Below are positions 52,575-61,511 of a DNA stretch of 64,000 nt, in pieces; position 1 is the first letter of the stretch, and every line of letters begins with the position of its first letter. The notes under the pieces are model-generated. The model saw nothing but the letters and a program-made list of their open reading frames with translations, ran no database searches and was not told where the DNA came from. A program made the position numbers and the translations under genes. Source of the stretch: Agrococcus terreus (lineage in GTDB: Bacteria; Actinomycetota; Actinomycetes; Actinomycetales; Microbacteriaceae); assembly GCF_014645235.1 (NCBI RefSeq), contig NZ_BMLM01000001.1:1302001-1366000 (forward strand), read 5' to 3'.

Positions 52575-53209
52575 CCCGCCCGATCCGCGAGCGCGCGACG
52601 AACTACGGGGCCGTCGGCGCCACCGCGCACTTCGACTTCCACCGCTTCCCGCCGAAGGGCTTCGAGGTCGTGCAGCGCCGCGCGCGCATCGGCCACGGCC
52701 GCGCCCGCTACGAGGCGGCGATCGCGGCGCTGCGCACCTGGAAGGTGCAGCGGCTCGCGGGCATCGAGGTCGACGTGGTCGGCTCGGAGGACGGCAGCGT
52801 CTACCGCCCCGTCGGCTTCGAGGGCCAGGACCCGACGCGCGCCGCGAGCATCGAGCCGCAGCTGACGTACGGCCCGGACGGCGAGCCGTTCCTGCAGCCG
52901 GGCGACTCGGTCGACCAGCGGATCCGCGTGGCGGGCCTCACGTTCCACGCACCGATGCGCGTCATCGCGATCGAGGAGGAGGCCACGAGCCACGGGGTGA
53001 TCCTCGGCTCGCTCGAGGGCCACCCGCTCGCCGGCGAGGAGCGCTTCACGATCGAGATCGCCGAGGACGAGTCGGTGTTCCTGATCTTCCGTGCGATCGT
53101 GCGCAACCACGCCTGGTGGGCGCGCGCGGCCGCGCCGATCGCGAACGCGGTGCGACGCCGCCACCACGAGCGCTTCATGGACGTGCTGCGCTCGATCGAC
53201 GTCCCCTGA
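52571..53209 (+). CDS. DUF1990 (UPF0548) family protein
   Basis: A 212-residue protein of the DUF1990 family: [48 protein letters not shown], then [43 protein letters not shown]. The C-terminal half resembles a SRPBCC/DUF1990 beta-barrel. No biochemical role is known. It overlaps lepA by GTGA and precedes hemW by 2 bp, a common actinobacterial order. Confidence 0.87.
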   Translation: MTRPIRERATNYGAVGATAHFDFHRFPPKGFEVVQRRARIGHGRARYEAAIAALRTWKVQRLAGIEVDVVGSEDGSVYRPVGFEGQDPTRAASIEPQLTYGPDGEPFLQPGDSVDQRIRVAGLTFHAPMRVIAIEEEATSHGVILGSLEGHPLAGEERFTIEIAEDESVFLIFRAIVRNHAWWARAAAPIANAVRRRHHERFMDVLRSIDVP

Positions 53210-53211
53210 CG

Positions 53212-54429
53212 ATGGGCCGGCTGCCCGAGGGCGCGCCCGCGCCGGCCGACGGCCGCCTGCCCGCCTCGGCGGCGCCGGCGGTGGGCGACGAGGCGCCGTT
53301 CGGCGCGTACGTGCACATCCCGTTCTGCAGCGTGCGCTGCGGCTACTGCGACTTCAACACCTACACGGCCGACGAGCTGCGCGGCGCGACGCGCGCCGGC
53401 TACCCGGCCGACGTCGCCGCCGAGATCGCGCTCGCGCGCGACGTGCTCGCCGAGCTCGGGCCGCTGCGCCCGATGCGCACGGTGTTCTTCGGAGGCGGCA
53501 CGCCGACGCTGCTGCCCGCCGCCGACCTCGTGGGGATGCTCGCGGGGCTCCGCGACGCGTTCGAACTCGAGGAGGGCGCCGAGGTCACGGTCGAGGCGAA
53601 CCCCGACTCCATCGACCTCGACGGGCTGCGGGCGCTCCGCGCCGGCGGTGTGACGCGCGTGTCGTTCGGCATGCAGTCGGCGGTCCCGCACGTGCTCGCC
53701 GCGCTCGACCGCACGCACGACCCCGAGCGCGTGCCGGTCGTCGCGGCGTGGGCGCGCGAGGCGGGGCTCGAGGTGAGCCTCGACCTCATCTACGGCGCAC
53801 CGGGGGAGTCGCTCGCCGACTGGCAGCGCTCGCTCGACGCGGCCGTCGCCATCGGCCCCGATCACGTGTCGGCGTACGCGCTCATCGTCGAGGACGGCAC
53901 GGCGCTCGCCCGACGCATCCGGCGGGGCGAGCTCGCGATGCCGGACGACGACCTGCAGGCGGCGATGTACGAGGCGGCGGATGCGACGCTCGGCGCCGCG
54001 GGCTACGCCTGGTACGAGGTGTCGAACTGGGCCCGCGAGGGCCGCGTCGCGCGGCACAACCTCGCCTACTGGCGCGGCCACGACTGGTGGGGCTTCGGAC
54101 CCGGCGCCCACAGCCACGTCGGCGGCGTGCGCTGGTGGAACGTCAAGCACCCCGCCGCCTACCGCGACCGGCTCGTCGCCGGCGCGTCGCCCGCGCTCGC
54201 GCGCGAGGCGCTCGACGACGAGACGCGCCGCGTCGAGCGCGTGCTGCTCGAGACGCGGATCGTCGACGGGCTCGACGTGGGCGTGCTGGATCCGGAGGGC
54301 CGCCGGGCGGTCGCCGGGCTCGTCGCCGAGGGGCTCGTCGACGGCCGCGCGGCCATCGGGGGCCGCGTCGTGCCGACGCTCCGCGGGCGCCTTCTCGCCG
54401 ACGCGGTCGTCCACCGCCTGCTGCCGTAG
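53212..54429 (+). CDS. hemW: Radical SAM haem chaperone HemW (formerly coproporphyrinogen oxidase-like)
   Basis: A radical SAM protein of 405 residues that binds haem and delivers it to respiratory enzymes. The 4Fe-4S motif CxxxCxxC is in IPFCSVRCGYCDF (Cys39, Cys43, Cys46), with GGGTPTLL and VEANPDSID downstream and HNLAYWRGHDWWGFGPGAHSH in the C-terminal half. It lacks the extra cysteine found after CxxC in true HemN, supporting HemW. Haem delivery could serve the cyd oxidase at 32-38 kb. Confidence 0.93.
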   Translation: MGRLPEGAPAPADGRLPASAAPAVGDEAPFGAYVHIPFCSVRCGYCDFNTYTADELRGATRAGYPADVAAEIALARDVLAELGPLRPMRTVFFGGGTPTLLPAADLVGMLAGLRDAFELEEGAEVTVEANPDSIDLDGLRALRAGGVTRVSFGMQSAVPHVLAALDRTHDPERVPVVAAWAREAGLEVSLDLIYGAPGESLADWQRSLDAAVAIGPDHVSAYALIVEDGTALARRIRRGELAMPDDDLQAAMYEAADATLGAAGYAWYEVSNWAREGRVARHNLAYWRGHDWWGFGPGAHSHVGGVRWWNVKHPAAYRDRLVAGASPALAREALDDETRRVERVLLETRIVDGLDVGVLDPEGRRAVAGLVAEGLVDGRAAIGGRVVPTLRGRLLADAVVHRLLP

Positions 54430-54460
54430 CGCGGGTCGCCGCCGACCGGATCCCGCGACC

Positions 54461-54497
54461 CGCATGCGGTCGCATCCCGCATGCGGTCGCATCCCGA
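54461..54497. repeat. Two tandem 18-bp units
   Basis: CGCATGCGGTCGCATCC occurs twice with 18-bp spacing. Each unit holds a GCATGC dyad and a GCATCC hexamer. It lies in the gap between the convergent hemW and DUF4870 genes. Confidence 0.7.
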
Positions 54498-54514
54498 TCC
54501 GGCCGCGCACGCGA

Positions 54515-54545
54515 CGGCGCCCCGCTCGCGGGGAGCGGGGCGCCG
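54515..54545 (-). terminator. Terminator after the DUF4870 gene
   Basis: A 13-bp perfect stem CGGCGCCCCGCTC / GAGCGGGGCGCCG with a 5-nt loop, 19 bp beyond the leftward stop; it may also serve hemW. Confidence 0.8.
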
Positions 54546-54564
54546 AGGCTCGAGCGGTCGAGCG

Positions 54565-55347
54565 CTACTTCACGAGCCGCCAGTTGAACGGGTAGCGGTA
54601 CGAGCCGCCGTTGTTCACGCGGACGGCGCCGATGATCGAGAAGATCACCTGCAGCAGGCCCGGCACCCAGTAGATGCCGAGCAGCAGGAAGCCGATGCCG
54701 ATGAAGCTGGTGATCGTGCCGACGAACAGCAGGCCGACGGCGATGATCGTCATGAGGATGCCGAAGTTCAGCGCCTCCTTCGCCTCCTGCTTCGCGAAGG
54801 CGCTGCGGTCCTTGTAGATCATGAAGACGATGAGCGGGCCGACCCAGCCGCCGAAGCCGCCGGTGACGATGGTCGAGAGGCCCGAGAGGTGCCCCCACAT
54901 GCCCGCGTTCTTCTCGTCGACGGGCGACATGGGCGCAGCGGCCGCGTACTGCGGCTGGCCGGGGGCGCCGTACTGCCCGCCCTGGGGCGGCGGCGCGTAG
55001 CCGCCCTGCGACGGCGGGGCGTACTGGCCCTGCTGGCCCGGGTAGCCGTGCTGCCCCTGGCCGCCCTGCGGCGCGCGGTAGTCGGGGGCGCCGTACTGCG
55101 GGGCGCCCGCGGGCGGCGCGCTCGGCGGCTGCTGCCACCCCTGGTCGCCGCCGCTGAAGGCGGGCTGGCCGGGCGCCTGGGGCGCGGCGTCGGAGGCGTG
55201 CGAGCTGAAGGGCTGCGCCGGCTGCCCGACGCCGGGCGATGCGGGCGCGCTCGGCGCGGCGTGCTGCTCGCCGGTGACGGAGAAGCCGTCGGCGGGCGCT
55301 GCGGGGTCGTCGTGCTCCTCGCGGCGGGGCGCGTTGGGATCGGACAT
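54565..55347 (-). CDS. DUF4870 membrane protein with Pro/Gly/Gln-rich N-terminus
   Basis: A 260-residue protein. The first about 145 residues are low-complexity, rich in Pro, Gln, Gly, Ala and Tyr with GGQ- and GAPQYG-like repeats. The rest is a DUF4870 domain: MWGHLSGLSTIVTGGFGGWVGPLIVFMIYKDRSAFAKQEAKEALNF with three membrane helices. A GAAAGG site precedes the ATG. Function unknown; the N-terminus is probably a disordered cytoplasmic region. Confidence 0.87.
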   Translation of the reverse strand: MSDPNAPRREEHDDPAAPADGFSVTGEQHAAPSAPASPGVGQPAQPFSSHASDAAPQAPGQPAFSGGDQGWQQPPSAPPAGAPQYGAPDYRAPQGGQGQHGYPGQQGQYAPPSQGGYAPPPQGGQYGAPGQPQYAAAAPMSPVDEKNAGMWGHLSGLSTIVTGGFGGWVGPLIVFMIYKDRSAFAKQEAKEALNFGILMTIIAVGLLFVGTITSFIGIGFLLLGIYWVPGLLQVIFSIIGAVRVNNGGSYRYPFNWRLVK

Positions 55348-55445
55348 GGCGTGCCTTTCGCTGGGGGCGCGGTCGTTCCGGTCGCGCCGTCTGCACCATT
55401 GTGCGCGCGCGAGGCTGGAGATCGGCTTCGAGGGGGTGCAGGCGG

Positions 55446-55451
55446 TACGAT
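55446..55451 (+). promoter_or_regulatory. -10 hexamer of hrcA-dnaJ
   Basis: TACGAT shares its last T with the CIRCE element; transcription should start at about 55458, inside CIRCE. Confidence 0.55.
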
Positions 55452-55477
55452 TGGCAGTCAGTCTTCGAGAGTGCCAG
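55451..55477 (+). promoter_or_regulatory. CIRCE operator (HrcA-binding site)
   Basis: TTGGCAGTC-9 nt-GAGTGCCAG matches the consensus TTAGCACTC-N9-GAGTGCTAA at 7 of 9 positions in each arm, with the exact spacing. It overlaps the transcription start of hrcA, so HrcA should repress its own operon and release it after heat shock. Confidence 0.85.
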
Positions 55478-55517
55478 GGAGCGGGCGGTGCGCCGTCCGC
55501 GCGACGAGGGGAGCGGG

Positions 55518-56534
55518 ATGGTCTCGGATCGCGGCCTCGAGGTGCTCCGGGCGATCGTGCAGGACTACGTCGCCCTGCGCGAGCCCGTGGGCTCGAAGTC
55601 GATCGTCGAGCGCCACGCGTTCGGCGTCTCCGCGGCGACGATCCGCGGCGACATGGCGCTCCTCGAGGAGGAGGAGCTCATCGTCGCCCCGCACACGTCG
55701 TCGGGGCGCGTGCCCACCGACAAGGGCTACCGCGTCTTCGTCGACCGGCTCCAGCGGATGCAGCCGCTCACGGGCGCGCAGCGGCAGGCGATCGCGCGCT
55801 TCCTCGAGGGCGGCGCGCAGGACCGCGACGAGATGCTCGCGCGCACGGCGCGGCTGCTGTCGCAGCTGACGAACCAGGTGGCGCTCGTGCAGGTGCCGGT
55901 GCGCCGCCAGGCCCTCGTGCGCCGCGTGGAGCTCGTGGCGATCGCCGAGGCGCGCGTGCTCGCGGTACTCATCCTCGACTCCGGCCGGGTCGAGCAGCGC
56001 ATCGTCGACGCCCAGCAGATGATCGAGCCCGAGGAGGCGATGGCCCTCGGCCGCGCCTTCACCGAGACCATCGCCGAGCTCGCGCCCGCCGCGGCCGCCG
56101 AGCGGCTCGCGCGCACGGCGGCATCGGCGCCGCCGGCGCTGCAGGCCGCGACCGGCGCGGTCGCTCGCGCGCTCGCCGACATGCTCCTGGGCGCCGGAGG
56201 CGACCGCCTCTACATGGCCGGCGCCTCGCACCTCGTGCGCGAGGAGCGCGACTTCCAGCGCACCGTGACACCGGTGCTCGACGCGATCGAGGAGCAGGTG
56301 ACGCTCCTGCGCCTCTTCGACGAGATGGGCGCCGAGGGGGAGGTCGCGACCCGCATCGGGCGCGAGCTCTCGGGCCCGCTCGGCGAGACGGCCGTCGTCG
56401 CATCGACCTACTCGGCCGACGGCAGCGACGGCCACATCGGGGTGCTGGGCCCGACCAGGATGGACTACGCAGGGAACATGGCCGCGGTGCGCGCAGTGGC
56501 GCGCTACCTCACGCGGCTGCTGAGCGAGGACTGA
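55518..56534 (+). CDS. hrcA: Heat-inducible transcription repressor HrcA
   Basis: A 338-residue repressor of chaperone genes that binds CIRCE. The winged helix is at the N-terminus (GLEVLRAIVQDYVALREPVGSKSIVERHAFGVSAATIRGDMALLEEEELI...), and the sensing domain ends with IGVLGPTRMDYAGNMAAVRAVARYLT. The frame opens at 55401, but the ATG at 55518 gives the standard N-terminus and lies downstream of CIRCE. It is followed immediately by dnaJ. Confidence 0.95.
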   Translation: MVSDRGLEVLRAIVQDYVALREPVGSKSIVERHAFGVSAATIRGDMALLEEEELIVAPHTSSGRVPTDKGYRVFVDRLQRMQPLTGAQRQAIARFLEGGAQDRDEMLARTARLLSQLTNQVALVQVPVRRQALVRRVELVAIAEARVLAVLILDSGRVEQRIVDAQQMIEPEEAMALGRAFTETIAELAPAAAAERLARTAASAPPALQAATGAVARALADMLLGAGGDRLYMAGASHLVREERDFQRTVTPVLDAIEEQVTLLRLFDEMGAEGEVATRIGRELSGPLGETAVVASTYSADGSDGHIGVLGPTRMDYAGNMAAVRAVARYLTRLLSED

Positions 56535-57623
56535 GTGACCGACCACTACGAGACCCTCGGCGTCGCCCGCGACGCCGGCCAGGACGAGATCAAGAAGGCG
56601 TACCGCCGGCTCGCGCGCGAGCTGCACCCGGACGTCAACCCGAGCGCCGACGCCGCAGAGCGCTTCAAGGACGTCACGCACGCGTACGACGTGCTGGGCG
56701 ACGCGCAGTCGCGCGCGGAGTACGACCGCGGCCCGCAGCCGGGCATGAGCGGGTTCGGCTTCGGCGACATCTTCGAGCAGTTCTTCGGCGGCGGCGGCCG
56801 CGGCCAGGGCCCGCGCCCGCGCCGCCAGCCCGGGCAGGACAGCCTCCTGCGCGTCGACCTCGAGCTCGGCGACGTCGTCTTCGGCGTGCACCGCGAGCTG
56901 CGCGTGCAGACCGCGGTGCTGTGCTCGACCTGCGACGGCGCCTGCACCGCGCCCGGCACGCGCGAGGAGCGCTGCACGATGTGCGGCGGCTCCGGCCACG
57001 TGCAGCGGCAGGTGCGCTCGCTGCTCGGCAACGTCGTCACGAGCCAGCCCTGCCAGGTCTGCCAGGGCCACGGCACGGTCATCCCGTCGCCCTGCCCCAC
57101 GTGCGCCGGCCACGGCCGCGTGCGCGCCGAGCGCACCATCCCGGTCGACATCCCCGCGGGCGTCGACACGGGCCTGCGCATCCAGCTGCCCGGCCAGGGC
57201 GAGGTGGGCGAGGCCGGCGGCCCCGCCGGCACGCTCTACCTCGAGGTCAACGTCAAGCACCACGACGTCTTCAGCCGCTCGGGCGACGACCTGCTCGGCA
57301 CCCTCGAGGTGTCGATGCCGGATGCGGCGCTCGGCACGAGGACGACGGTCGAGGCGATCGACGGCCCCGTCGACGTCGAGGTGAAGCCCGGCGTGCAGTC
57401 GGGCGACGTCATCACGATCGGCGGCCGCGGCGTCACGCGCCTGCGCGGCGCCGGCCGCGGCGACCTGCGCCTCGGAGTGCACGTCGTCACGCCGACGCGA
57501 CTCGACCGCCGCAGCGAGGAGCTGCTGCGCGAGCTGCGCGAGCGCACCAAGGCGCCCGCCCCGTCGCTCGGCGAGTTCAAGCAGGGCCTCTTCGCCAAGA
57601 TGCGCGACCGCCTCCGCCTCTGA
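56535..57623 (+). CDS. dnaJ: Chaperone protein DnaJ
   Basis: Hsp40 co-chaperone (the DnaJ2 partner of HrcA in actinobacteria), 362 residues. The J-domain has HPD at 31-33, then a Gly/Phe region ([18 protein letters not shown]), four zinc-finger repeats ([32 protein letters not shown]) and the client-binding domains. The first repeat is the least typical (DGAC for xGxG). The GTG directly follows the hrcA stop. Confidence 0.95.
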   Translation: MTDHYETLGVARDAGQDEIKKAYRRLARELHPDVNPSADAAERFKDVTHAYDVLGDAQSRAEYDRGPQPGMSGFGFGDIFEQFFGGGGRGQGPRPRRQPGQDSLLRVDLELGDVVFGVHRELRVQTAVLCSTCDGACTAPGTREERCTMCGGSGHVQRQVRSLLGNVVTSQPCQVCQGHGTVIPSPCPTCAGHGRVRAERTIPVDIPAGVDTGLRIQLPGQGEVGEAGGPAGTLYLEVNVKHHDVFSRSGDDLLGTLEVSMPDAALGTRTTVEAIDGPVDVEVKPGVQSGDVITIGGRGVTRLRGAGRGDLRLGVHVVTPTRLDRRSEELLRELRERTKAPAPSLGEFKQGLFAKMRDRLRL

Positions 57624-58348
57624 TGGCCCACTGCTACTGGCACGACGCCCTCGCCGAGCATGCCGAGGGCGACGTCGTCGCCCTCGAGCGCGAGGAGGCG
57701 CACCACGCCGCCGTCGTCAGCCGGATGCGGCGCGGCGAGCGCGTGCTCGTGAGCGACGGCCGCGGCACCCTCGCCGAGGGCGTCATCGACCGCGCGGAGC
57801 GCGACGGGGTCGAGGTGGTGCTCCACCGCATCGAGCGCGTTGCGCCGCCCAGCCCCCGGCTCGGGCTCGCGCAGGCCCTCGCGAAGGGCGACCGCGCGGA
57901 GCTCGCGGTGCAGGCCGCGACCGAGCTCGGCGTCGACGCGATCGTGCCCTGGCAGGCGCGCCGCAGCGTCGTGCAGTGGAAGGGCGATCGCGCCGAGAAG
58001 GCGCTCGAGCGCTGGCGGAAGGTCGTGCGGGAGGCGGGCAAGCAGGCCATCCGGCCGCTGCTGCCGGAGGTCGCGCCCGTCGTCGACACCGCCCGGCTGG
58101 CGGGGCTCGCGGAGGCGTGGCAGCTCGTCGTGCTCGATCCCGCCGCCGAGCGCTCCATCGCCGAGGTGCCCGTCGACCGCGACCTGCTGCTGGTGGTCGG
58201 GCCCGAGGGAGGCATCGACCCCGCCGAGCTCGAACGGCTCGACGCGGCGGGTGCGCTGCGGGCGCGGCTCGGCGACCACGTGCTCCGCACCTCGACCGCG
58301 GGCCTCGCCGCCGCCTCCGCGCTGTCGCTGCGCCTCGGTCGCTGGTGA
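57623..58348 (+). CDS. rsmE: 16S rRNA (uracil-1498-N3)-methyltransferase
   Basis: A SPOUT-class methyltransferase, 241 residues, that methylates U1498 of 16S rRNA. The N-terminal PUA-like domain (HHAAVVSRMRRGERVLVSDGRG) is followed by the knotted domain with KGDRAELAVQAATELGVDAIVPW, LLVVGPEGGIDPAEL and LGDHVLRTSTAGLAAASAL. Its ATG shares a base with the dnaJ stop; hrcA-dnaJ-rsmE is a common actinobacterial order. Confidence 0.94.
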   Translation: MAHCYWHDALAEHAEGDVVALEREEAHHAAVVSRMRRGERVLVSDGRGTLAEGVIDRAERDGVEVVLHRIERVAPPSPRLGLAQALAKGDRAELAVQAATELGVDAIVPWQARRSVVQWKGDRAEKALERWRKVVREAGKQAIRPLLPEVAPVVDTARLAGLAEAWQLVVLDPAAERSIAEVPVDRDLLLVVGPEGGIDPAELERLDAAGALRARLGDHVLRTSTAGLAAASALSLRLGRW

Positions 58349-58392
58349 GCCCCGCGGATCCGGCCATCCGGATGCGCCCGGCGACCGGCCGG

Positions 58393-58398
58393 TAGGCT
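58393..58398 (+). promoter_or_regulatory. -10 hexamer of a leaderless promoter (HIT gene)
   Basis: TAGGCT, 6 nt (GGCGGC), then ATG. Confidence 0.6.
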
Positions 58399-58404
58399 GG
58401 CGGC

Positions 58405-58749
58405 ATGGCAGAGCCCACCGTGTTCGAGCGGATCGTGGCGCGCGAGATCCCCGCGGAGATCGTGCTGGAGACCGACACGATCATCGCCTTCGTCGACATC
58501 GCGCCCAAGGCGCCGATGCACGTCCTCGTCGTGCCGAAGACGGCCCGCTACCGCGACGTCGTCGAGCTCGCCGCGGGCGACCCGGCGCTGCTCGCCGAGA
58601 TGGTGCAGGCCGCGCAGGCGATCGCGCGCGAGCGCGCCGCCGGCGACTTCCGCCTCGTGTTCAACACCGGCGAGCTGGCCGGGCAGACGGTCTTCCACGC
58701 CCACGCCCACGTGCTCGCCGGATCCCTGGGAGAGGAATCGCTTGCCTGA
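58405..58749 (+). CDS. HIT-family (HINT-like) nucleotide hydrolase
   Basis: A 114-residue histidine-triad protein. The catalytic motif is FHAHAHVLAG (His98, His100, His102), preceded by the IAFVDIAPKAPMHVLVVPK strand pair. HINT proteins cleave purine nucleoside phosphoramidates. It is leaderless and overlaps phoH by 8 bp. Confidence 0.92.
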   Translation: MAEPTVFERIVAREIPAEIVLETDTIIAFVDIAPKAPMHVLVVPKTARYRDVVELAAGDPALLAEMVQAAQAIARERAAGDFRLVFNTGELAGQTVFHAHAHVLAGSLGEESLA

Positions 58750-59761
58750 CGCCACCCGCTCGATCGAGATCGACGGCATCGAGATGGTGCGGCTCCTCGG
58801 GCCGCAGGACCGCCTGCTGACGCGCCTCGAGCGCGAGCACCCGGACGTGACGGTCGCCGTGCGCGGCAACCTCGTCACGATCGAGGGGCCGGAGGAGGGC
58901 GTCGAGCGCGCCGGCCGGCTCGTGCAGGAGCTCGTCGACCTCGTCCGCACCGGCGCCGACCTCGGCCAGACCGAGGTCTCGGAGGGCGCCCGCATCCTGC
59001 GCGCCGACCCGAGCCGCAGCCTCACCGACGCGATCGGCGAGGCCATCCTCACGACCCGCGGCAAGTCGATCCGCGCGAAGACCGAGGGGCAGCGCTCCTA
59101 CGTCGACGCCATCGACCACCACACGATCGTGTTCGGCATCGGTCCCGCCGGCACCGGCAAGACCTACCTCGCGATGGCGAAGGCCGTGCAGGCCCTCCAC
59201 CGCAAGGAGGTCAACCGCATCATCCTCACGCGCCCCGCGGTCGAGGCGGGCGAGCGGCTGGGCTTCCTGCCGGGCACGCTCACCGACAAGATCGACCCGT
59301 ACCTGCGCCCCCTCTACGACGCGCTCAACGAGATGATGGATCCGGAGCTCGTGCCGAAGCTGCTCGCCACCGGCACCGTCGAGGTCGCGCCGCTCGCGTA
59401 CATGCGCGGCCGCACCCTCAACGACTCGTTCATCGTGCTCGACGAGGCGCAGAACACGACGCCCGAGCAGATGAAGATGTTCCTCACGCGCCTCGGCTTC
59501 GGCTCGCGGATGGTCGTCACGGGCGACGCGACGCAGGTCGACCTGCCGGCCGGCACCTCGGGCCTGCAGGTGGCGCAGCAGGTGCTCGGGAAGATCGAGG
59601 ACATCCACTTCTCGCGGCTCACGAGCGCCGACGTGGTGCGCCACACGCTCGTCGGCGAGATCGTCGACGCCTACACGACGCACGACCAGAAGCAGATGGC
59701 GCGCCAGGCGCGCGAGCAGGACCGACGCCAGCACGGGCCGCAGAGGGGTCGGAGGGCCTGA
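58742..59761 (+). CDS. PhoH-like ATPase
   Basis: A P-loop NTPase of the PhoH family, 339 residues, with an N-terminal KH-like part and an ATPase core: [16 protein letters not shown] (Walker A), [44 protein letters not shown] (Walker B) and [11 protein letters not shown]. The start is TTG, supported by GGGAGAGG 6 nt upstream. The conserved order phoH-ybeY-CNNM-era points to a role in RNA or ribosome maturation. Confidence 0.92.
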   Translation: MPDATRSIEIDGIEMVRLLGPQDRLLTRLEREHPDVTVAVRGNLVTIEGPEEGVERAGRLVQELVDLVRTGADLGQTEVSEGARILRADPSRSLTDAIGEAILTTRGKSIRAKTEGQRSYVDAIDHHTIVFGIGPAGTGKTYLAMAKAVQALHRKEVNRIILTRPAVEAGERLGFLPGTLTDKIDPYLRPLYDALNEMMDPELVPKLLATGTVEVAPLAYMRGRTLNDSFIVLDEAQNTTPEQMKMFLTRLGFGSRMVVTGDATQVDLPAGTSGLQVAQQVLGKIEDIHFSRLTSADVVRHTLVGEIVDAYTTHDQKQMARQAREQDRRQHGPQRGRRA

Positions 59762-60237
59762 TGTCGATCGACCTGCTCAACGAGTCCGGGCACGAGGTCG
59801 ACGAGGCGCAGCTCGTGCGGCTCGTCGCGTTCGACCTCGACAAGCTCTTCGTGCACGCCGAGGCGGAGGTCTCGATCGTGCTCGTCGACGTCGCCGCGAT
59901 GGAGCAGCTGCACGTGCAGTGGATGGACGAGCCCGGCCCGACCGACGTGCTCTCGTTCCCGATGGACGAGCTGCGCCCCGGCACGCAGGATCGCCTCACG
60001 CCCGCGGGCCTCCTCGGCGACATCGTGCTCTGCCCCGAGGTCGCCGAGGCGCAGGCGGCCGAGGCCGGCCACTCGCTCATGGCGGAGCTGCGCCTGCTGA
60101 CGACGCACGGCCTCCTGCACCTGCTCGGCTTCGACCACGCCGACCCGGCCGAGCGCGACGAGATGTTCGGCCTGCAGGACCAGCTGCTCGCGGGCTTCGA
60201 GCAGCACGACGCCGGGACGCCCGGCCGCTCCGCCTGA
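59761..60237 (+). CDS. ybeY: Endoribonuclease YbeY (rRNA maturation factor)
   Basis: A zinc-dependent RNase of 158 residues needed for 16S rRNA 3'-end maturation and ribosome quality control. The metal motif H-x3-H-x5-H is [11 protein letters not shown] (His116, His120, His126), preceded by [11 protein letters not shown] and [11 protein letters not shown]. It joins phoH by TGATG and the next gene likewise. Confidence 0.95.
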   Translation: MSIDLLNESGHEVDEAQLVRLVAFDLDKLFVHAEAEVSIVLVDVAAMEQLHVQWMDEPGPTDVLSFPMDELRPGTQDRLTPAGLLGDIVLCPEVAEAQAAEAGHSLMAELRLLTTHGLLHLLGFDHADPAERDEMFGLQDQLLAGFEQHDAGTPGRSA

Positions 60238-61511
60238 TGTTCGAGCTGCTCCTGTTCGCCGCCGCGGCGCTGCTCGTCGCGTTCGGCGCGTGGCTCGCCG
60301 CGTGCGACGCCGCGCTCGGCGTCGTCTCGCGCGCCGAGCTGCAGGAGCTCGCCGCCACCTCGCGCCGCTCCTCGTCGATCGCGTCGATCGCCGACGACCT
60401 GCGCGGCCACGTGATGACGCTGCAGTTCGGCCGCATCATGTGCGAGACGATCGCCGCGGTGCTCATCACCCTCGCCGTCGACTCGCTGCTCGTCGAGTGG
60501 TGGATCACGCTGCTCGTCGCCGGCGGCGCGATGATCGTCATCTCGTTCGTGCTCGTCGGCACGAGCCCCCGGGCCGTCGGCCGCACGCACGCGCTCGCGC
60601 TGCTGCGCGCCTCCGCGGGCTTCGTGCGCTTCTGGCGCGTGCTCATGGGCCCGATCGCGAGCCTCGTCGTCACCGTGGGCGACAAGGTGACGCCCGGCCG
60701 CCAGCGCGAGACCGCGTTCACGACCGAGGCGCAGCTGCTGTCGATGGTCGACGCGGCCGCCGAGTCGGACGTGCTCGAGGACGACGACCGCGAGCTCATC
60801 CACTCGATCTTCGAGTTCAACGAGACGCTCGTGCGCGAGGTCATGGTGCCGCGCCCCGACATGATCACGATCGAGCGCGACGCGACCGCCGCGGAGGCGC
60901 TGCGGCAGTTCCTCGACAACGGCCTCTCGCGCATGCCCGTCGTGGGAGAGACGACCGACGAGATCCTCGGCATCCTCTACCTGCGCGACGTCGTGCGCTC
61001 GCGCACGTGGCGCCCGGATGCGCTCGAGATCGCCGAGGACCTCGTGCGCCCGGCGATCCTCGTGCCCGAGTCGAAGAAGGCCGACGACACCCTCGCGCTC
61101 ATGCAGCTCGAGCGGATGCACGTGGCGATGGTGGTCGACGAGTACGGCGGCATCGCCGGCCTCGTGACCCTCGAGGACCTCGTGGAGGAGCTCGTGGGCG
61201 AGATCCGCGACGAGCACGACCGCGGGCGCTCGGAGGCGGTGGAGGCGTCGGAGGGCGTCTGGCTCGTCTCGGCGCGCCTGCAGATCGACGAGCTCGGCGA
61301 CCTGTTCGACCTGACGCTCGAGGACGAGGAGGTCGACACGGTCGGCGGCCTCGTGCAGAAGGAGCTCGGCCGCATCGCCGAGGTGGGCGACGTCGTGCTC
61401 GCCTCCGGCCTGCGGATCGAGGTGCGCTCGCTCGACGGCCGCGGCCGCTCGACGGGCGAGATGGAGGTGTCGCGGCTCGAGGTCGCGACCCAGGAGGAGG
61501 CGCCCGCATGA
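60237..61511 (+). CDS. CNNM/CorC (HlyC) family membrane protein with CBS pair
   Basis: A 424-residue protein: an N-terminal CNNM membrane domain (about residues 1-150), tandem CBS domains (REVMVPRPDMITIERDATAAEALRQFLDNGLSRMPVVGE..., and VAMVVDEYGGIAGLVTLEDLVEELVGEI) and a C-terminal CorC domain (VDTVGGLVQKELGRI). Relatives take part in magnesium or cobalt efflux. It sits between ybeY and era, its usual place in Gram-positive genomes. Confidence 0.92.
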   Translation: MFELLLFAAAALLVAFGAWLAACDAALGVVSRAELQELAATSRRSSSIASIADDLRGHVMTLQFGRIMCETIAAVLITLAVDSLLVEWWITLLVAGGAMIVISFVLVGTSPRAVGRTHALALLRASAGFVRFWRVLMGPIASLVVTVGDKVTPGRQRETAFTTEAQLLSMVDAAAESDVLEDDDRELIHSIFEFNETLVREVMVPRPDMITIERDATAAEALRQFLDNGLSRMPVVGETTDEILGILYLRDVVRSRTWRPDALEIAEDLVRPAILVPESKKADDTLALMQLERMHVAMVVDEYGGIAGLVTLEDLVEELVGEIRDEHDRGRSEAVEASEGVWLVSARLQIDELGDLFDLTLEDEEVDTVGGLVQKELGRIAEVGDVVLASGLRIEVRSLDGRGRSTGEMEVSRLEVATQEEAPA

